A DNA stretch of 64,000 nt from Saprospirales bacterium GYS_P2D (GTDB lineage Bacteria > Bacteroidota > Bacteroidia > Chitinophagales > Saprospiraceae): contig WUUP01000001.1 of assembly GCA_009833045.1 (NCBI GenBank), positions 303,586-367,585 of the forward strand, read 5' to 3'. Shown here piece by piece: positions 44,397 through 53,315 of the stretch. The position numbers were made by a program, and so were the translations under genes. The stretch's first letter is position 1, and each line of letters starts with the position of its first letter. Under the pieces are notes generated by a model that searched no databases, was not told the origin of the DNA, and saw only the letters and a list, made by a program, of their open reading frames with translations.

Positions 44397-45209
44397 TTAT
44401 TCTCCATTCGCTTTCAGCATATTCGGAGCTGACCAGTCGTGTGAAGAGAGAAAGACACAAGAGTGAGAACGGACATAATCAAGCGCTTTTCGTACTGAGT
44501 CCTGCGCATCTTGATTGAACATTAAGACATTAGGGATTTCCGCTTTTAGGGTATCGAGATTGTAGGTCAAGTCACCTCCTATGAAATATGAACTGCCGCC
44601 CTCACGATAGATCACTGATTGATGTCCGACACTATGTCCAGGAGTAGGTACGATGATGATATTTTCATGATCAGGGAGGCGGTAGCTTTGTCTAAAACGC
44701 CCCTCTGCCCGATCATCATACTGGATGAGCTGTGGAGCGAACCAATCAGGCCAGTTTTTCTTGAAATATCCGGCTTTGGGCCCTTTCTTGCTCGTAGCTA
44801 CTTCATATTCAGCATGGGACACATATATATGAGCATTTTGAAAATACTCCAGTCCACCGATGTGATCACCATGCAGATGTGTTAAGATGACGGTACAAAT
44901 ATCTTCAGGCTTATAGCCTAAAGTCTTGAGTTGAGTTGGTATTTCTTCCTCTTTCTTTATCTTGGTCTGGACCGCTTTATGATATGGTCCACCGGATGGG
45001 AGGTAGCCCTCCTCATAGATCCGAGCCGTCTCTCCCATATCCACTAATATGAGCTGTCCCTCCGACTCGATCAGCCAACTATAGATCGGCATCCACTCTC
45101 CCCATCGCTTTGTCAAGAGCAGTTGGTATAGCCTCGATAGATTATTCTTCGCTCCAGTCAACTGAAACTGCTTGACCCGCACCGTGCCTGTCTGGATGGG
45201 ATATATCAT
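44397..45209 (-). CDS. Metallo-beta-lactamase-fold hydrolase (AHL lactonase-like)
   Basis: A 270-residue MBL-fold enzyme with the zinc motif THLHGDHIGG near residues 102-111, then 'TPGHSVGHQSVIY' and 'LSSHDWSAP' supplying later ligands. Length and layout ('LIESEGQLILVDMGET' before the motif) are like the AttM/AhlB N-acyl homoserine lactonase group, but many family members hydrolyse other lactones or esters, so the substrate is open. The gene is bracketed by copies of the same palindromic repeats. Confidence 0.85.
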   Translation of the reverse strand: MIYPIQTGTVRVKQFQLTGAKNNLSRLYQLLLTKRWGEWMPIYSWLIESEGQLILVDMGETARIYEEGYLPSGGPYHKAVQTKIKKEEEIPTQLKTLGYKPEDICTVILTHLHGDHIGGLEYFQNAHIYVSHAEYEVATSKKGPKAGYFKKNWPDWFAPQLIQYDDRAEGRFRQSYRLPDHENIIIVPTPGHSVGHQSVIYREGGSSYFIGGDLTYNLDTLKAEIPNVLMFNQDAQDSVRKALDYVRSHSCVFLSSHDWSAPNMLKANGE

Positions 45210-45298
45210 CGCTTTTTAAGTAAAAAATACGGTTTATTTTTTGGAGGGAGGGCAACGAGCTTCCGCTCGCCGCTTCTTTATCATATCACATCCAATAA

Positions 45299-45393
45299 TT
45301 TTCATTTCGAGCAAAGGGAGAATCTATGTTAATCTAAAATAGCTCCAACTCATTTGGCAACATAGATCTCTCACTGTGTATCGAGATAAAAAA
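45299..45393. repeat. Fourth copy of the palindromic core
   Basis: TTTTCATTTCGAGCAAAGGGAGAATCTATG ... AGATCTCTCACTGTGTATCGAGATAAAAAA (quoted in part) is a diverged copy of the core in the 43824-44340 array, in the same orientation, on the other side of the hydrolase gene. Confidence 0.75.
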
Positions 45394-45400
45394 GAGACTA

Positions 45401-45432
45401 TCCGCCTAAGGCGCCTCGGTCACAGGGAGACA
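45401..45432. repeat. Short GC-rich palindromic repeat B (copy 2)
   Basis: TCCGCCTAAGGCGCCTCGG then ACAGGGAGACAT aligns along its length with the repeat at 44345-44378 and again directly follows a copy of the palindromic core. The hairpin is partly decayed. Confidence 0.5.
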
Positions 45433-45461
45433 TAATCACTAAGCACTGACCATCTCCTCCG

Positions 45462-46775
45462 CTACACCATCTCCGTCTCACCGATCTCATACATGACATC
45501 GATCTGCGCTCCCATCATGTGCATGAGCTGATAGAGCCCAAAGAATGTCCTATTGACATAGATGAAGTGGCGGCTACCTCTGTTCATTTTGTACTCTGAG
45601 CTGAGGGACTCTCGAGACAGGCGCTCCCCTGTCGTAGCGATCTGCTCAAAGTACTCCTCATCGCTAAAGTCCCAGCGCCCAGCAGTGAATGGCTTCATCA
45701 GGAGATGGAGCACTTCATGAAACTGCTCGTAGAAATATCGATCCTCTGCTGGCGTATCAGTCGCTCGGAGGATGTCGAGATCGGTGAGTATGCGGCGTAG
45801 CCACTGCTCATCATCGATGGCACCTGGCTGTATCAGTTCACTCCATGGCTCATAAAAGTCTTGTGGCACCTCCTTGATGCATCCGAAGTCGATAACTGCG
45901 ATCTGACGGTCCTCCGTGATCAGTATGTTGCCAGGATGTGGATCTGCATGGATCATACGCAGCTCATGCATCTGATACATGAAGAAGTCCCAGAGTCGCT
46001 GACCCAGTTGGTTTCGCTCCTCTTGACTGGGCTGCGTCTTGAGGTACTCCTTGAGCGGTAGCGCATCGATCCAGTCCATAGTGATCATCCGCTTACTGGA
46101 GTACTCGGGATAGTATCGAGGAAATATCAAGCCCTCGATATGCTCACAGCGATCTGTGATCAGCTGACTCATCTCGAGCTCGTGCTCATAGTCGGTCTCC
46201 TCGAGGAGCTTACTTTCTACTTCTTTAAAATATTCTTCTGTATCTACGGCATTGAGGCCGAGGAGTCGAGATGCCAGTGGTCTGAGCATGGCGAGATCAG
46301 ACTGCAGCGAATCAGCTACACCTGGATACTGGATCTTGATAGCGAGCTCCTGCTCTCCGATCCGAGCCTTGTGTACCTGACCTATACTCGCTGCAAATGA
46401 TGCCGTATAGTCAAATTCATCAAAAACATCTTCTGGATTTTGACCCAAATATCGTCGCAGTGTCTTCTTGACTAATGGGGCCGAGATCGGTGGCACCTGA
46501 TACTGCGCCAGCGAAAACTGATCTACATACGCCTTAGGTAGTACCTGCTGATCCATGCTGAGCATTTGAGCGACCTTGAGGCCGCCGCCTTTGAGCTCTT
46601 GGAGGCTCTCCATGATGTCGGCAGCATTCGCTTCATCGAGTTTATCTTTATCGCCTTTGCCGATCATCTTTGAGCCATAGTAGCCCGCATAGTTTTTGCC
46701 GACTTTTAGGCCCGTTTTTAAGATTTTTCCAGCACGAGTTATTTTACCAGTTGGTATTTTATCTATCGTCTTCAT
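45462..46775 (-). CDS. ABC1/AarF/UbiB-family atypical kinase
   Basis: A 437-residue protein with the ADCK/UbiB hallmarks: KxGQ-type 'GGGLKVAQMLSMDQQVLP' near 63-80, Ala-rich 'ASIGQVHKA' loop, catalytic-type 'HADPHPGNIL' and 'VIDFGCIKEV'. Family members act in quinone or isoprenoid lipid metabolism as ATPases or kinases. The start overlaps the TetR gene by 17 bases, so the regulator and kinase are co-translated. No membrane segment is visible. Confidence 0.9.
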   Translation of the reverse strand: MKTIDKIPTGKITRAGKILKTGLKVGKNYAGYYGSKMIGKGDKDKLDEANAADIMESLQELKGGGLKVAQMLSMDQQVLPKAYVDQFSLAQYQVPPISAPLVKKTLRRYLGQNPEDVFDEFDYTASFAASIGQVHKARIGEQELAIKIQYPGVADSLQSDLAMLRPLASRLLGLNAVDTEEYFKEVESKLLEETDYEHELEMSQLITDRCEHIEGLIFPRYYPEYSSKRMITMDWIDALPLKEYLKTQPSQEERNQLGQRLWDFFMYQMHELRMIHADPHPGNILITEDRQIAVIDFGCIKEVPQDFYEPWSELIQPGAIDDEQWLRRILTDLDILRATDTPAEDRYFYEQFHEVLHLLMKPFTAGRWDFSDEEYFEQIATTGERLSRESLSSEYKMNRGSRHFIYVNRTFFGLYQLMHMMGAQIDVMYEIGETEMV

Positions 46776-47475
46776 CTATTGATTCTTCTTTAGGTTCTTG
46801 GTTTTCTTTTTTACATCTGCTTTTAGCTCCTCTTTCTTGCCAAATGAATTTTCCCCAGTCGATCACACTCTTGATAGGGGTGACATCGATGAGATCCATG
46901 GTGGCTTTTACAGTTTTCTCAATAGCTACATCTGTTTTCTCTTGGTCATCGGATTTGTCCTTTTTCCAGAAGTCTATCAGAAAAACCAGCTGCCCCCAAA
47001 ATGCCGTAGAAATAGCTTTTTCTTTGATTTTAGTCGCTCCTTTCGCAAACTTTGAGGGGATATCTATCAATCCGTCGAATAGATGAGTCATATATTCTTC
47101 AAATTCAACTCTCATCGGCGTCCAGACATATTGCATTTTCAGCGGATTGTGCGCCTTGATACTAACCATTAAGAAATCTCTATTGAGGCTCAGATTTTCA
47201 AAAAAAGTATAATAGAAGGCCGAAAGCTTATCCCGACGTTCATACTGCTCATAGAGTTCATCATTGACCACAGTCTGTATGCTTGAGCGCACGAGCTCTT
47301 GCCATACCGCTCGCTCCACCTCTTCTATGGTATCAAAATACTCATGAAAAACCTCATCAGCGACACCTGTCTCCGCACAGAACTCAGCGACTAAAGGGCT
47401 GATATCTTGCTCTACGGCATACTCCATATAGAGTGAGATGATATCTGATCGTGAGTATGTTTTCTTCTTGGGCAT
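46759..47475 (-). CDS. TetR-family transcriptional regulator
   Basis: A 238-residue regulator with an N-terminal TetR-type helix-turn-helix (about 8-55, 'RSDIISLYMEYAVEQDISPL' and 'EVFHEYFDTIEEVERAV') and a helical C-terminal ligand domain. The last 25 residues are basic then acidic and probably disordered. It overlaps the ABC1 kinase gene and probably controls that operon. Effector unknown. Confidence 0.82.
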   Translation of the reverse strand: MPKKKTYSRSDIISLYMEYAVEQDISPLVAEFCAETGVADEVFHEYFDTIEEVERAVWQELVRSSIQTVVNDELYEQYERRDKLSAFYYTFFENLSLNRDFLMVSIKAHNPLKMQYVWTPMRVEFEEYMTHLFDGLIDIPSKFAKGATKIKEKAISTAFWGQLVFLIDFWKKDKSDDQEKTDVAIEKTVKATMDLIDVTPIKSVIDWGKFIWQERGAKSRCKKENQEPKEESIDEDDR

Positions 47476-47509
47476 ATTTCTATCTGTTCAAAATCCGTCT
47501 AAAATGTAA

Positions 47510-47542
47510 AAAGAGCAAGAAAAATGTTTTCTCTTGCTCTTA
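47510..47542 (-). terminator. Rho-independent terminator after the sigma factor gene
   Basis: On the minus strand a 10-bp stem (AAGAGCAAGA with TCTTGCTCTT) around an 11-base loop is followed by a T-run, about 75 bases after the sigma gene stop. It separates that gene from tetR. Confidence 0.85.
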
Positions 47543-47615
47543 TCTTAACAGGGTATTTAGGGTCTATGTTCTTGGTCTGATTTGCTTTAGATTGATGCTA
47601 AATAAGGTGCTGTAC

Positions 47616-48137
47616 CTAAGCTACCTCCCTCATATACGGCGTTGCATTGATGAGTGTTTTTAGTTTGGTTCTGGCGAAGTGGATTCGGCTCTTTACCGTA
47701 CCAACAGCTATATTCTTTTCCTCCGCTATTTCTTTGTAGCTATAGCCCTCAGTATACATGAAGAAGGTCTTGATACTTTGCTCTCCTACTTGGTCAGCGA
47801 GCTTTTCGATATCTTCTTTGACTAATGTCTGATACCCTTTGTTATCCACCTTGGAGCGATTGAAGAAGTATCCTTGAACACCTTTCTTGTCGGCCATGAG
47901 GTCTTTTCTTCTCTTTTTACTGCGGTATGAGTTGATGAAAGTATTATATAATATAGTACTCATCCATGACTTAAATTTATCCGCATTATCAAGAAGGTCT
48001 CTTTTGCGATAGGCTGTTAATATAGCGTCTTGGAGTACATCTTCTGCTTTCGCTTTATCATATGTAAGCTTTACAGCAAATCTTAATAATTCTGTTCTGT
48101 TGGCTTTGTACTGGGCGCTAAATTCTTGCGTTGTCAT
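47616..48137 (-). CDS. ECF-type RNA polymerase sigma factor
   Basis: A 173-residue sigma-70 family protein with region 2 ('LTYDKAKAEDVLQDAILTAY', 'KFKSWMSTILYNTFINSYR') and region 4 ('YSYKEIAEEKNIAVGTVKSRIHFARTKL'). No anti-sigma gene is adjacent on the same strand; the XRE regulator upstream is the nearest gene. Start set at ATG 48137 (MTTQEF); seven extra codons exist upstream from another Met. A terminator follows. Confidence 0.9.
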   Translation of the reverse strand: MTTQEFSAQYKANRTELLRFAVKLTYDKAKAEDVLQDAILTAYRKRDLLDNADKFKSWMSTILYNTFINSYRSKKRRKDLMADKKGVQGYFFNRSKVDNKGYQTLVKEDIEKLADQVGEQSIKTFFMYTEGYSYKEIAEEKNIAVGTVKSRIHFARTKLKTLINATPYMREVA

Positions 48138-48202
48138 GATTTTTGTGTTTTGGTACAATTATTAAACACGACAACTTAAATATTTGTTCAAATTATGATC
48201 AA

Positions 48203-48706
48203 TTATTTTTGCAAAGAGCCACTTATGAACATTTTTTCATAGCTCAATAAGTGCCTCAGTACCTTTAATATACTATGCGCTTGACCATAGTTCATATTTT
48301 CACCACCTTCTTCCTTTTCTATCTTAATAAAGGACTCAAATCCATCTGCTATCCTACTTACTTCATCATTCTTTTGGCGCAAAGCCTCAATCATCTCAAC
48401 AGGTACGTGTAGAGTGGATGATTCGCTATGCTCGTCTGCCTCCTCATGGTAGTTCAGATGATAGTATCGCTCTATGCACTTTTCAATATTTTCTTCTGAT
48501 AAATCCCTGGTAATCAGGTCTTCTATAGTGATCTGAAAGTATCTACTCATATCTACTAATAGACCCAATTTAGGCTCTATGGATCGTCCCTCATAGGAGG
48601 CTATCTTGTTACGACCGACATTGAGCTCCTGAGCTAATTTGTCTTGACTGAGCTTATTATACTTCCGTAGAATCTTGAGATTGTTAGAAAAGAAAGATGC
48701 GGACAT
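48203..48706 (-). CDS. XRE-family helix-turn-helix regulator
   Basis: A 167-residue protein with an HTH_3 domain at about 6-62 ('LKILRKYNKLSQDKLAQELNVGRNKIASYEG') and a helical C-terminal region (about 80-165) of unknown type. Divergent from the YtxH gene, with about 100 bases between starts, so it may control that stress set (inference). Confidence 0.87.
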   Translation of the reverse strand: MSASFFSNNLKILRKYNKLSQDKLAQELNVGRNKIASYEGRSIEPKLGLLVDMSRYFQITIEDLITRDLSEENIEKCIERYYHLNYHEEADEHSESSTLHVPVEMIEALRQKNDEVSRIADGFESFIKIEKEEGGENMNYGQAHSILKVLRHLLSYEKMFISGSLQK

Positions 48707-48806
48707 ATTTTGTTTTCATTTTAGTGCAAAATAAGCACATTCGAACAAATATTACCCACACAACGTCACACAAGTGTACATTTTTTAACAAACTAAAAAT
48801 TTTATA

Positions 48807-49181
48807 ATGAGCAACAGACAAAAAAATAGTCGATTACTTTTAGGAATGGCATTAGGTATGTCAGCAGGATACTTCATAAAAAGTAAAAGAGGTCAAGATA
48901 TGATCAAAGATTCAAGATCATATATGGTCAATCAATACGAGAAAACAAAAAAGAACAGCAGCCAGGCATTAGAAAGCGCTAATGAGTATCTCAATGACCT
49001 GGCCACAAAAGGAAGAGCATATCTCAATAAAGCTGAAGCGACCATAGATCGAGAGACTCCAGATGCTAAAGATATCGAGTCAAAAATATATCGTGAGCTG
49101 GATGATCTTCATAGAAAGATAGACGCTAAGAAAGCGGAGCTGGACGCATTAGTATCAGATTACACAGACTTAAATAAATAG
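48807..49181 (+). CDS. YtxH-like general stress protein
   Basis: A 124-residue protein. Residues about 9-26 (LLLGMALGMSAGYFIKSKRG) form the Gly-rich membrane helix followed by a basic 'KSKRGQDMI', the YtxH pattern; the rest is charged, helical coiled coil. Relatives belong to general stress regulons; molecular role unknown. The next gene starts 3 bases after its stop. Confidence 0.82.
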   Translation: MSNRQKNSRLLLGMALGMSAGYFIKSKRGQDMIKDSRSYMVNQYEKTKKNSSQALESANEYLNDLATKGRAYLNKAEATIDRETPDAKDIESKIYRELDDLHRKIDAKKAELDALVSDYTDLNK

Positions 49182-49184
49182 ACC

Positions 49185-49529
49185 ATGGACGAGATCTTAA
49201 AATTAGCAGATAGAGCTATAGATCTCTGGGCTGTAGGGCGAGAGATCGTGGACCACGAGTACCATGTCGCTAAAAAAACGACAGTAAATAAGGTATCGGC
49301 CATGATCTCTTCTACCCTGAGTCTGATGATTATCATCTTGACAGGATTCATTATGCTGATCATAGGATTCATCGGTATAGGTGTGTGGTCTGCCACTACA
49401 TATGGCATGCCTTTACTCACCTACGCTACACCAGTGGGACTATGTATGATCCTGATGATTATCAGCTGGACCCAGAGACATAAGCTATTCAAAAGCATCA
49501 CCAAAGAAATCATCGAAGAAGCACTTTAA
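49185..49529 (+). CDS. Small two-helix membrane protein, YqjE/holin-superfamily-III-like
   Basis: A 114-residue protein with two long hydrophobic helices (about 42-68 and 76-95) between amphipathic ends. It resembles the YqjE/DUF1469 group that is often encoded beside YtxH- or ElaB/YqjD-type proteins. Despite the holin-like name I see no phage genes nearby. It probably forms a membrane stress pair with the YtxH-like protein. Confidence 0.7.
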   Translation: MDEILKLADRAIDLWAVGREIVDHEYHVAKKTTVNKVSAMISSTLSLMIIILTGFIMLIIGFIGIGVWSATTYGMPLLTYATPVGLCMILMIISWTQRHKLFKSITKEIIEEAL

Positions 49530-49555
49530 ACCTTAGCCGCCAAAAAAAATTAATA

Positions 49556-50974
49556 ATGAGTTCTGTAGCAACATTACCTTACACAAGTACGAAAAAGAAA
49601 TCAATGATAGTATCAAAATCTCCATATACTGATACCGAGTACGCATCTTATGAGGCGCTGTCGGATGATCAAGTGTTAGATAAGATAAATGCTGGGCACA
49701 CGGCATTCGCACAGCTCAACGAACTCAGCCTCTCAGATAGATGCCAAATAGTAGCCGGCCTATCTGATGTGCTTCATGCTAAAAAAGCAGAGCTGGCTAA
49801 GCTCATCACCATGGAGATGGGTAAACTCTACTCAGAGTCCGTAGCAGAAATAGAAAAATGTGCTTGGCTCTGTGACTACTATGCGCATCACGCTGAGCAG
49901 TATCTCATGGAGGAAATCGTCATGACAGACGCTACAGTGAGCAAAATATCCTACGAACCGCTCGGCATCATATTAGCTGTCATGCCATGGAATTTTCCTT
50001 TTTGGCAAGTGTTCAGATATGCTATCCCTACCATTTTAGCAGGCAACACCTGTCTACTCAAGCACGCATCTAATGTGCCTCAGTGCGCATTAGCCATCGA
50101 AGAAATATTCAACAACACAGCACTTCCGGAAAACACATTTCAAACACTCCTCATCAAGAGTAATCAGGTGGAATCTATCATCGCTCATCGCCATGTAAAA
50201 GCGGTCACACTAACTGGTAGTGGCCCAGCTGGTCGTGCGGTAGCTGCCACGGCTGGTAGCCACCTCAAAAAATCAGTCCTCGAGCTCGGCGGCTCAGATC
50301 CCTATATCATACTCCATGATGCCGATGTCCGTAGAGCAGCGAAAATCTGCGCCACAGGGCGCATGAAAAATGCTGGACAAAGCTGCATAGGCGCTAAACG
50401 ATTCATCGCTGTGAGAGAGGTATATGATGAGTTTCTCTCTGCATTCAGGAAGGAGATCGAAAGTTATAAGTTTGGTGATCCAATGATGACCAGCACCACA
50501 TTAGCTCCTATGAGCAGTCATGAGTCCAGAGAAGAGCTACATAAGCAAGTACTACAAGCTATCGGTGATGGAGCACATCTACTCACAGGTGGCTATATGT
50601 CGACAGAGATTAAGGGCGCTTTCTATCCACCGACGATCCTCACAGAGATAAGTCCAGAAAATTCTGTATTTTATGAGGAGCTCTTTGGGCCAGTAGCCAT
50701 GGTATTCAGAGTGGAGGATGAAGAAGAGGCCATAAAGTTGGCTAATGACACCCCTTTTGGACTGGGTGCAGCTGTATTCAGTAATGATATACCACGAGCG
50801 ACCTACATTGCTCAGCACCGCATCGAGGCCGGATCATGCTTTGTCAATGCTCAGGTCAGTTCTGATCCGAGATTACCATTCGGAGGTATCAATGACAGTG
50901 GCTATGGTAGAGAACTCAGCTCGCAAGGTATCCGAGAATTCGTCAATATCAAGACGGTATACGTCAAATCCTAA
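49556..50974 (+). CDS. NAD(P)-dependent aldehyde dehydrogenase, succinate-semialdehyde type
   Basis: A 472-residue ALDH. '[13 protein letters not shown]' binds cofactor, the general base is Glu243 in '[11 protein letters not shown]', the nucleophile is Cys277 in [10 protein letters not shown], and '[10 protein letters not shown]' lies near the end. The pattern fits the GabD/succinate-semialdehyde group; the real aldehyde is unknown. A second Met at residue 17 is an alternative start. It follows the two stress membrane genes by 26 bases. Confidence 0.9.
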   Translation: MSSVATLPYTSTKKKSMIVSKSPYTDTEYASYEALSDDQVLDKINAGHTAFAQLNELSLSDRCQIVAGLSDVLHAKKAELAKLITMEMGKLYSESVAEIEKCAWLCDYYAHHAEQYLMEEIVMTDATVSKISYEPLGIILAVMPWNFPFWQVFRYAIPTILAGNTCLLKHASNVPQCALAIEEIFNNTALPENTFQTLLIKSNQVESIIAHRHVKAVTLTGSGPAGRAVAATAGSHLKKSVLELGGSDPYIILHDADVRRAAKICATGRMKNAGQSCIGAKRFIAVREVYDEFLSAFRKEIESYKFGDPMMTSTTLAPMSSHESREELHKQVLQAIGDGAHLLTGGYMSTEIKGAFYPPTILTEISPENSVFYEELFGPVAMVFRVEDEEEAIKLANDTPFGLGAAVFSNDIPRATYIAQHRIEAGSCFVNAQVSSDPRLPFGGINDSGYGRELSSQGIREFVNIKTVYVKS

Positions 50975-50987
50975 AACCCAAAACAAT

Positions 50988-51440
50988 ATGTTAAATGAAT
51001 ACAAAAAGAACATACAACAACTTGCTGATCACGTAATCCGTATATATGCGGATCATCAACTCATACTGAAAAAACTGGGTAATCAACTAATTCGCACTAC
51101 TCCTCGACAGCATATCTTAATCTGGGAGATACGAGTCAAGCAGCGCATGCACATCGATATGAAAGAAGAGCTCAGAGAATCGCTGACCTCTCAGAGCATG
51201 TGGAATAATGATCGCATCTATCGCCAGTTTAATGATATAGACTACGATCTCAGTACCTATATCGATGACGAGCAGATCGCTGTATCACCTAGAAGTGTAG
51301 CGCAGGATATCATCAAAAAACTATCTAAACTTCGCAAGCAACTACATCTACCTGTGTATATCGATGAGCTATTCTCAGCTCATCTGGAGACCCTGAAAAA
51401 GGTATATCCCAACTCTCGTACGAATCTACGTATTGCTTGA
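50988..51440 (+). CDS. Hypothetical helical protein in the stress gene set
   Basis: A 150-residue cytosolic, mainly helical protein (NEYKKNIQQLADHVIRIYAD at the start, 'AQDIIKKLSKLRKQLHLPVY' later). The start at ATG 50988 is 13 bases after the aldehyde dehydrogenase stop. No family recognised. Co-transcription with the preceding three genes is likely from spacing. Confidence 0.72.
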   Translation: MLNEYKKNIQQLADHVIRIYADHQLILKKLGNQLIRTTPRQHILIWEIRVKQRMHIDMKEELRESLTSQSMWNNDRIYRQFNDIDYDLSTYIDDEQIAVSPRSVAQDIIKKLSKLRKQLHLPVYIDELFSAHLETLKKVYPNSRTNLRIA

Positions 51441-51454
51441 GCGGCAGATAGAAG

Positions 51455-51616
51455 CTAATCACACTCTGCACGATTGAGTATGATCAGGGCCCCGATCACT
51501 CCTGGCACCCATGCACACAGGGTCAGCAAAAATACAATCACGAAAGAACCACACCCCTTATCAATAACAGATAAAGGTGGAAAGAAGATTGCTAATAACA
51601 CTCGTAACAGACTCAT
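51455..51616 (-). CDS. YqaE/Pmp3-family small membrane protein
   Basis: A 53-residue protein with two helices. 'LAIFFPPLSVIDKGCG' and 'LLTLCAWVPGVIGALIIL' are the Pmp3/YqaE signature. Pmp3 proteins affect membrane potential and salt tolerance. The ATG at 51616 gives the normal family length (about 52); the frame is open further upstream but that part is not family-like. Convergent with the preceding gene. Confidence 0.85.
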   Translation of the reverse strand: MSLLRVLLAIFFPPLSVIDKGCGSFVIVFLLTLCAWVPGVIGALIILNRAECD

Positions 51617-51820
51617 AATCAATGCTTTTACTCCAAATAACAGGAGAATACTGATAAGAGTCACAGCCGATCGACTCTCCAAGAGAGCTCATCGACAAAT
51701 GAAGCAGTTTTTCGATAAGTGTATACTCTCACTTCTATGAAATAATAAAGCAACATCCTTATTTTCAAGAAAAAACAGCAGCTTAATTCAACAATCCTCA
51801 CGAGACATGAGCAATAGCTA

Positions 51821-51856
51821 AAAAAAAGGTCTGCAGGAACACTCCTACAGACCTTC
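51821..51856 (-). terminator. Rho-independent terminator after the BON-LysM gene
   Basis: On the minus strand a 13-base stem with one mismatch (AAGGTCTGTAGGA with TCCTGCAGACCTT) and a short loop is followed by a run of T, 26 bases past the stop. Confidence 0.88.
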
Positions 51857-51881
51857 TATCATTTATATGCGACTACTGAGA

Positions 51882-52337
51882 TTAGCTCAGTGGTGGTATT
51901 CTCAGGATTTGACCCGGATAAATCTTATCAGGATGAGATAGCATTGGCTGGTTCGCCTCGAATATTGCATTGTACTTCATCGGATCGCCGTATACTTCTT
52001 TAGCGATTTTAGATAGAGAGTCACCAGACTTCACTTCGTGAAAAACTGACTCTGGCTCAGGATTGAGCACATTGATGTTGTCAGCTACTGCTCCTACTCC
52101 GTCTACATTTCCGAGAGCGAGGATGACCTTCTCTCTATCTGCGTTAGTACCTGTGGCTCCAGATACGATGACCTGCTCAGCCAGCTCGATCTTGAGCTCA
52201 CTCACTGGGATACCGAGCTCAGCGACAGCTGCCTCGAGTCCTTTGATTTTTTCTTGCTCAGCAGTGAGTACTGGTTCAGATTTTTTCTCGCCAAAAACTT
52301 TCTTTCCGGCATTCTTGATAAATGAAAATAAGCCCAT
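51882..52337 (-). CDS. BON-LysM protein (Kbp/YgaU-like)
   Basis: A 151-residue protein. A short basic N-terminus, a BON domain (about 50-90, 'VIVSGATGTNADREKVILALG'), and a C-terminal LysM domain (about 100-150, 'EVKSGDSLSKIAKEVYGD'...'PGQILRIPPLS'). E. coli Kbp with the same layout is a cytosolic potassium-binding stress protein. There is no signal peptide here either, so a cytosolic role is likely although LysM usually binds peptidoglycan. Confidence 0.9.
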   Translation of the reverse strand: MGLFSFIKNAGKKVFGEKKSEPVLTAEQEKIKGLEAAVAELGIPVSELKIELAEQVIVSGATGTNADREKVILALGNVDGVGAVADNINVLNPEPESVFHEVKSGDSLSKIAKEVYGDPMKYNAIFEANQPMLSHPDKIYPGQILRIPPLS

Positions 52338-52465
52338 GTTTTGTTATGAGATTTAAAGTGTTAAAAAAAGTTGCTTCAAGTTAAAAGCATTTTCTAATGA
52401 AAAAAAGTTTCTCATCAGCTGTATTCTTTGTTTCGAATATTCTTTGACTATAACCATAGAGTAAT

Positions 52466-52987
52466 CTAATCTACCAAGATACCTACAGAGACAGGCACCT
52501 TGATCTCTCCCCAGCAGAGTGAGAATCCACCGTCTTCTATGGCGAAAATCATCTCCTCTACATGCTCCTTAGTCTCCACAGGAGTCACATCCACTCTGAG
52601 GACGTCTTTCTCAGCCTCATATTTGTAGGCACCCCATTGATCGGCGACACTATTGAATATAATGGTCCAACTCTCCTGACCTGGTATCGTAAATAAGCTA
52701 TAAGTGCCCGGTGCTAAGCTTTTTCCTTCGACAGTGATATGTCTGTCTGTGGTGAATTTTGTGGCCTCATTAGCGCCTGTGCGCCATACTTCGTCATAAG
52801 GCACCAAGCCTCCCCATAGCGTGCGCCCCTTAGCGGATGGACTGCTATAATCGATCGTGATCATAGCCCCTTCTATCTCTGCTGATACTACCACTGGTGG
52901 ACTTTTACGATTGGACTTGTCATCCTGAGAGACCCCCAGCTGCATACCCAAGAATATCAAGCAGAAGGCGGTTAAGATATATTTCAT
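52466..52987 (-). CDS. DUF2911 exported protein
   Basis: A 173-residue protein with signal peptide (about 1-20) and the DUF2911 pattern: 'SPPVVVSAEIEGAMITIDYSSPSAKGR', 'VWRTGANEATKFTTDR', 'GTYSLFTIPG'. Function unknown. Monocistronic by spacing. Confidence 0.87.
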   Translation of the reverse strand: MKYILTAFCLIFLGMQLGVSQDDKSNRKSPPVVVSAEIEGAMITIDYSSPSAKGRTLWGGLVPYDEVWRTGANEATKFTTDRHITVEGKSLAPGTYSLFTIPGQESWTIIFNSVADQWGAYKYEAEKDVLRVDVTPVETKEHVEEMIFAIEDGGFSLCWGEIKVPVSVGILVD

Positions 52988-53315
52988 ATGTTAAAGCGTT
53001 AAATAGATTTTATAATTGATCTTTAAAATGCACGATTTCTTAACAGATAACTTTTAAGAAGCTGTTAAAGTATATCAATCATAAAATTTGACAATTAAAT
53101 CAGCAGAAACCCACTACTCCCTGAGCAGTCAAAAAAAGAAGTGAATATTTCATGGCATCTCATAACCGTTTTTTGATTGAGATGCGTTATGTTATCGTAT
53201 GATTCTGAGCTACGGCTCTATTTAGTAGGCCGAATAGCATATTTTTGATGGATCATATGTCGCAGAGCATCAATGTCGCAGCGGCTTAAAATTGATAAAA
53301 GAACTTAGCATTCGG
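52988..53315. other. Intergenic stretch between divergent genes
   Basis: About 330 bases upstream of two divergent exported-protein genes. An 8-bp inverted repeat (GCATCTCA, 53155-53162, with TGAGATGC, 53178-53185) and a TATTTTTG (53240-53247, fits TAnnTTTG for the plus-strand gene but with no matching -33 element) are the only features I can point to. Confidence 0.5.

Noticed and set aside
49185-49529. Phage holin as sign of a prophage remnant
   Set aside because: The two-helix pattern is shared by YqjE-type stress proteins, the neighbour is YtxH-like, and no phage genes are near.
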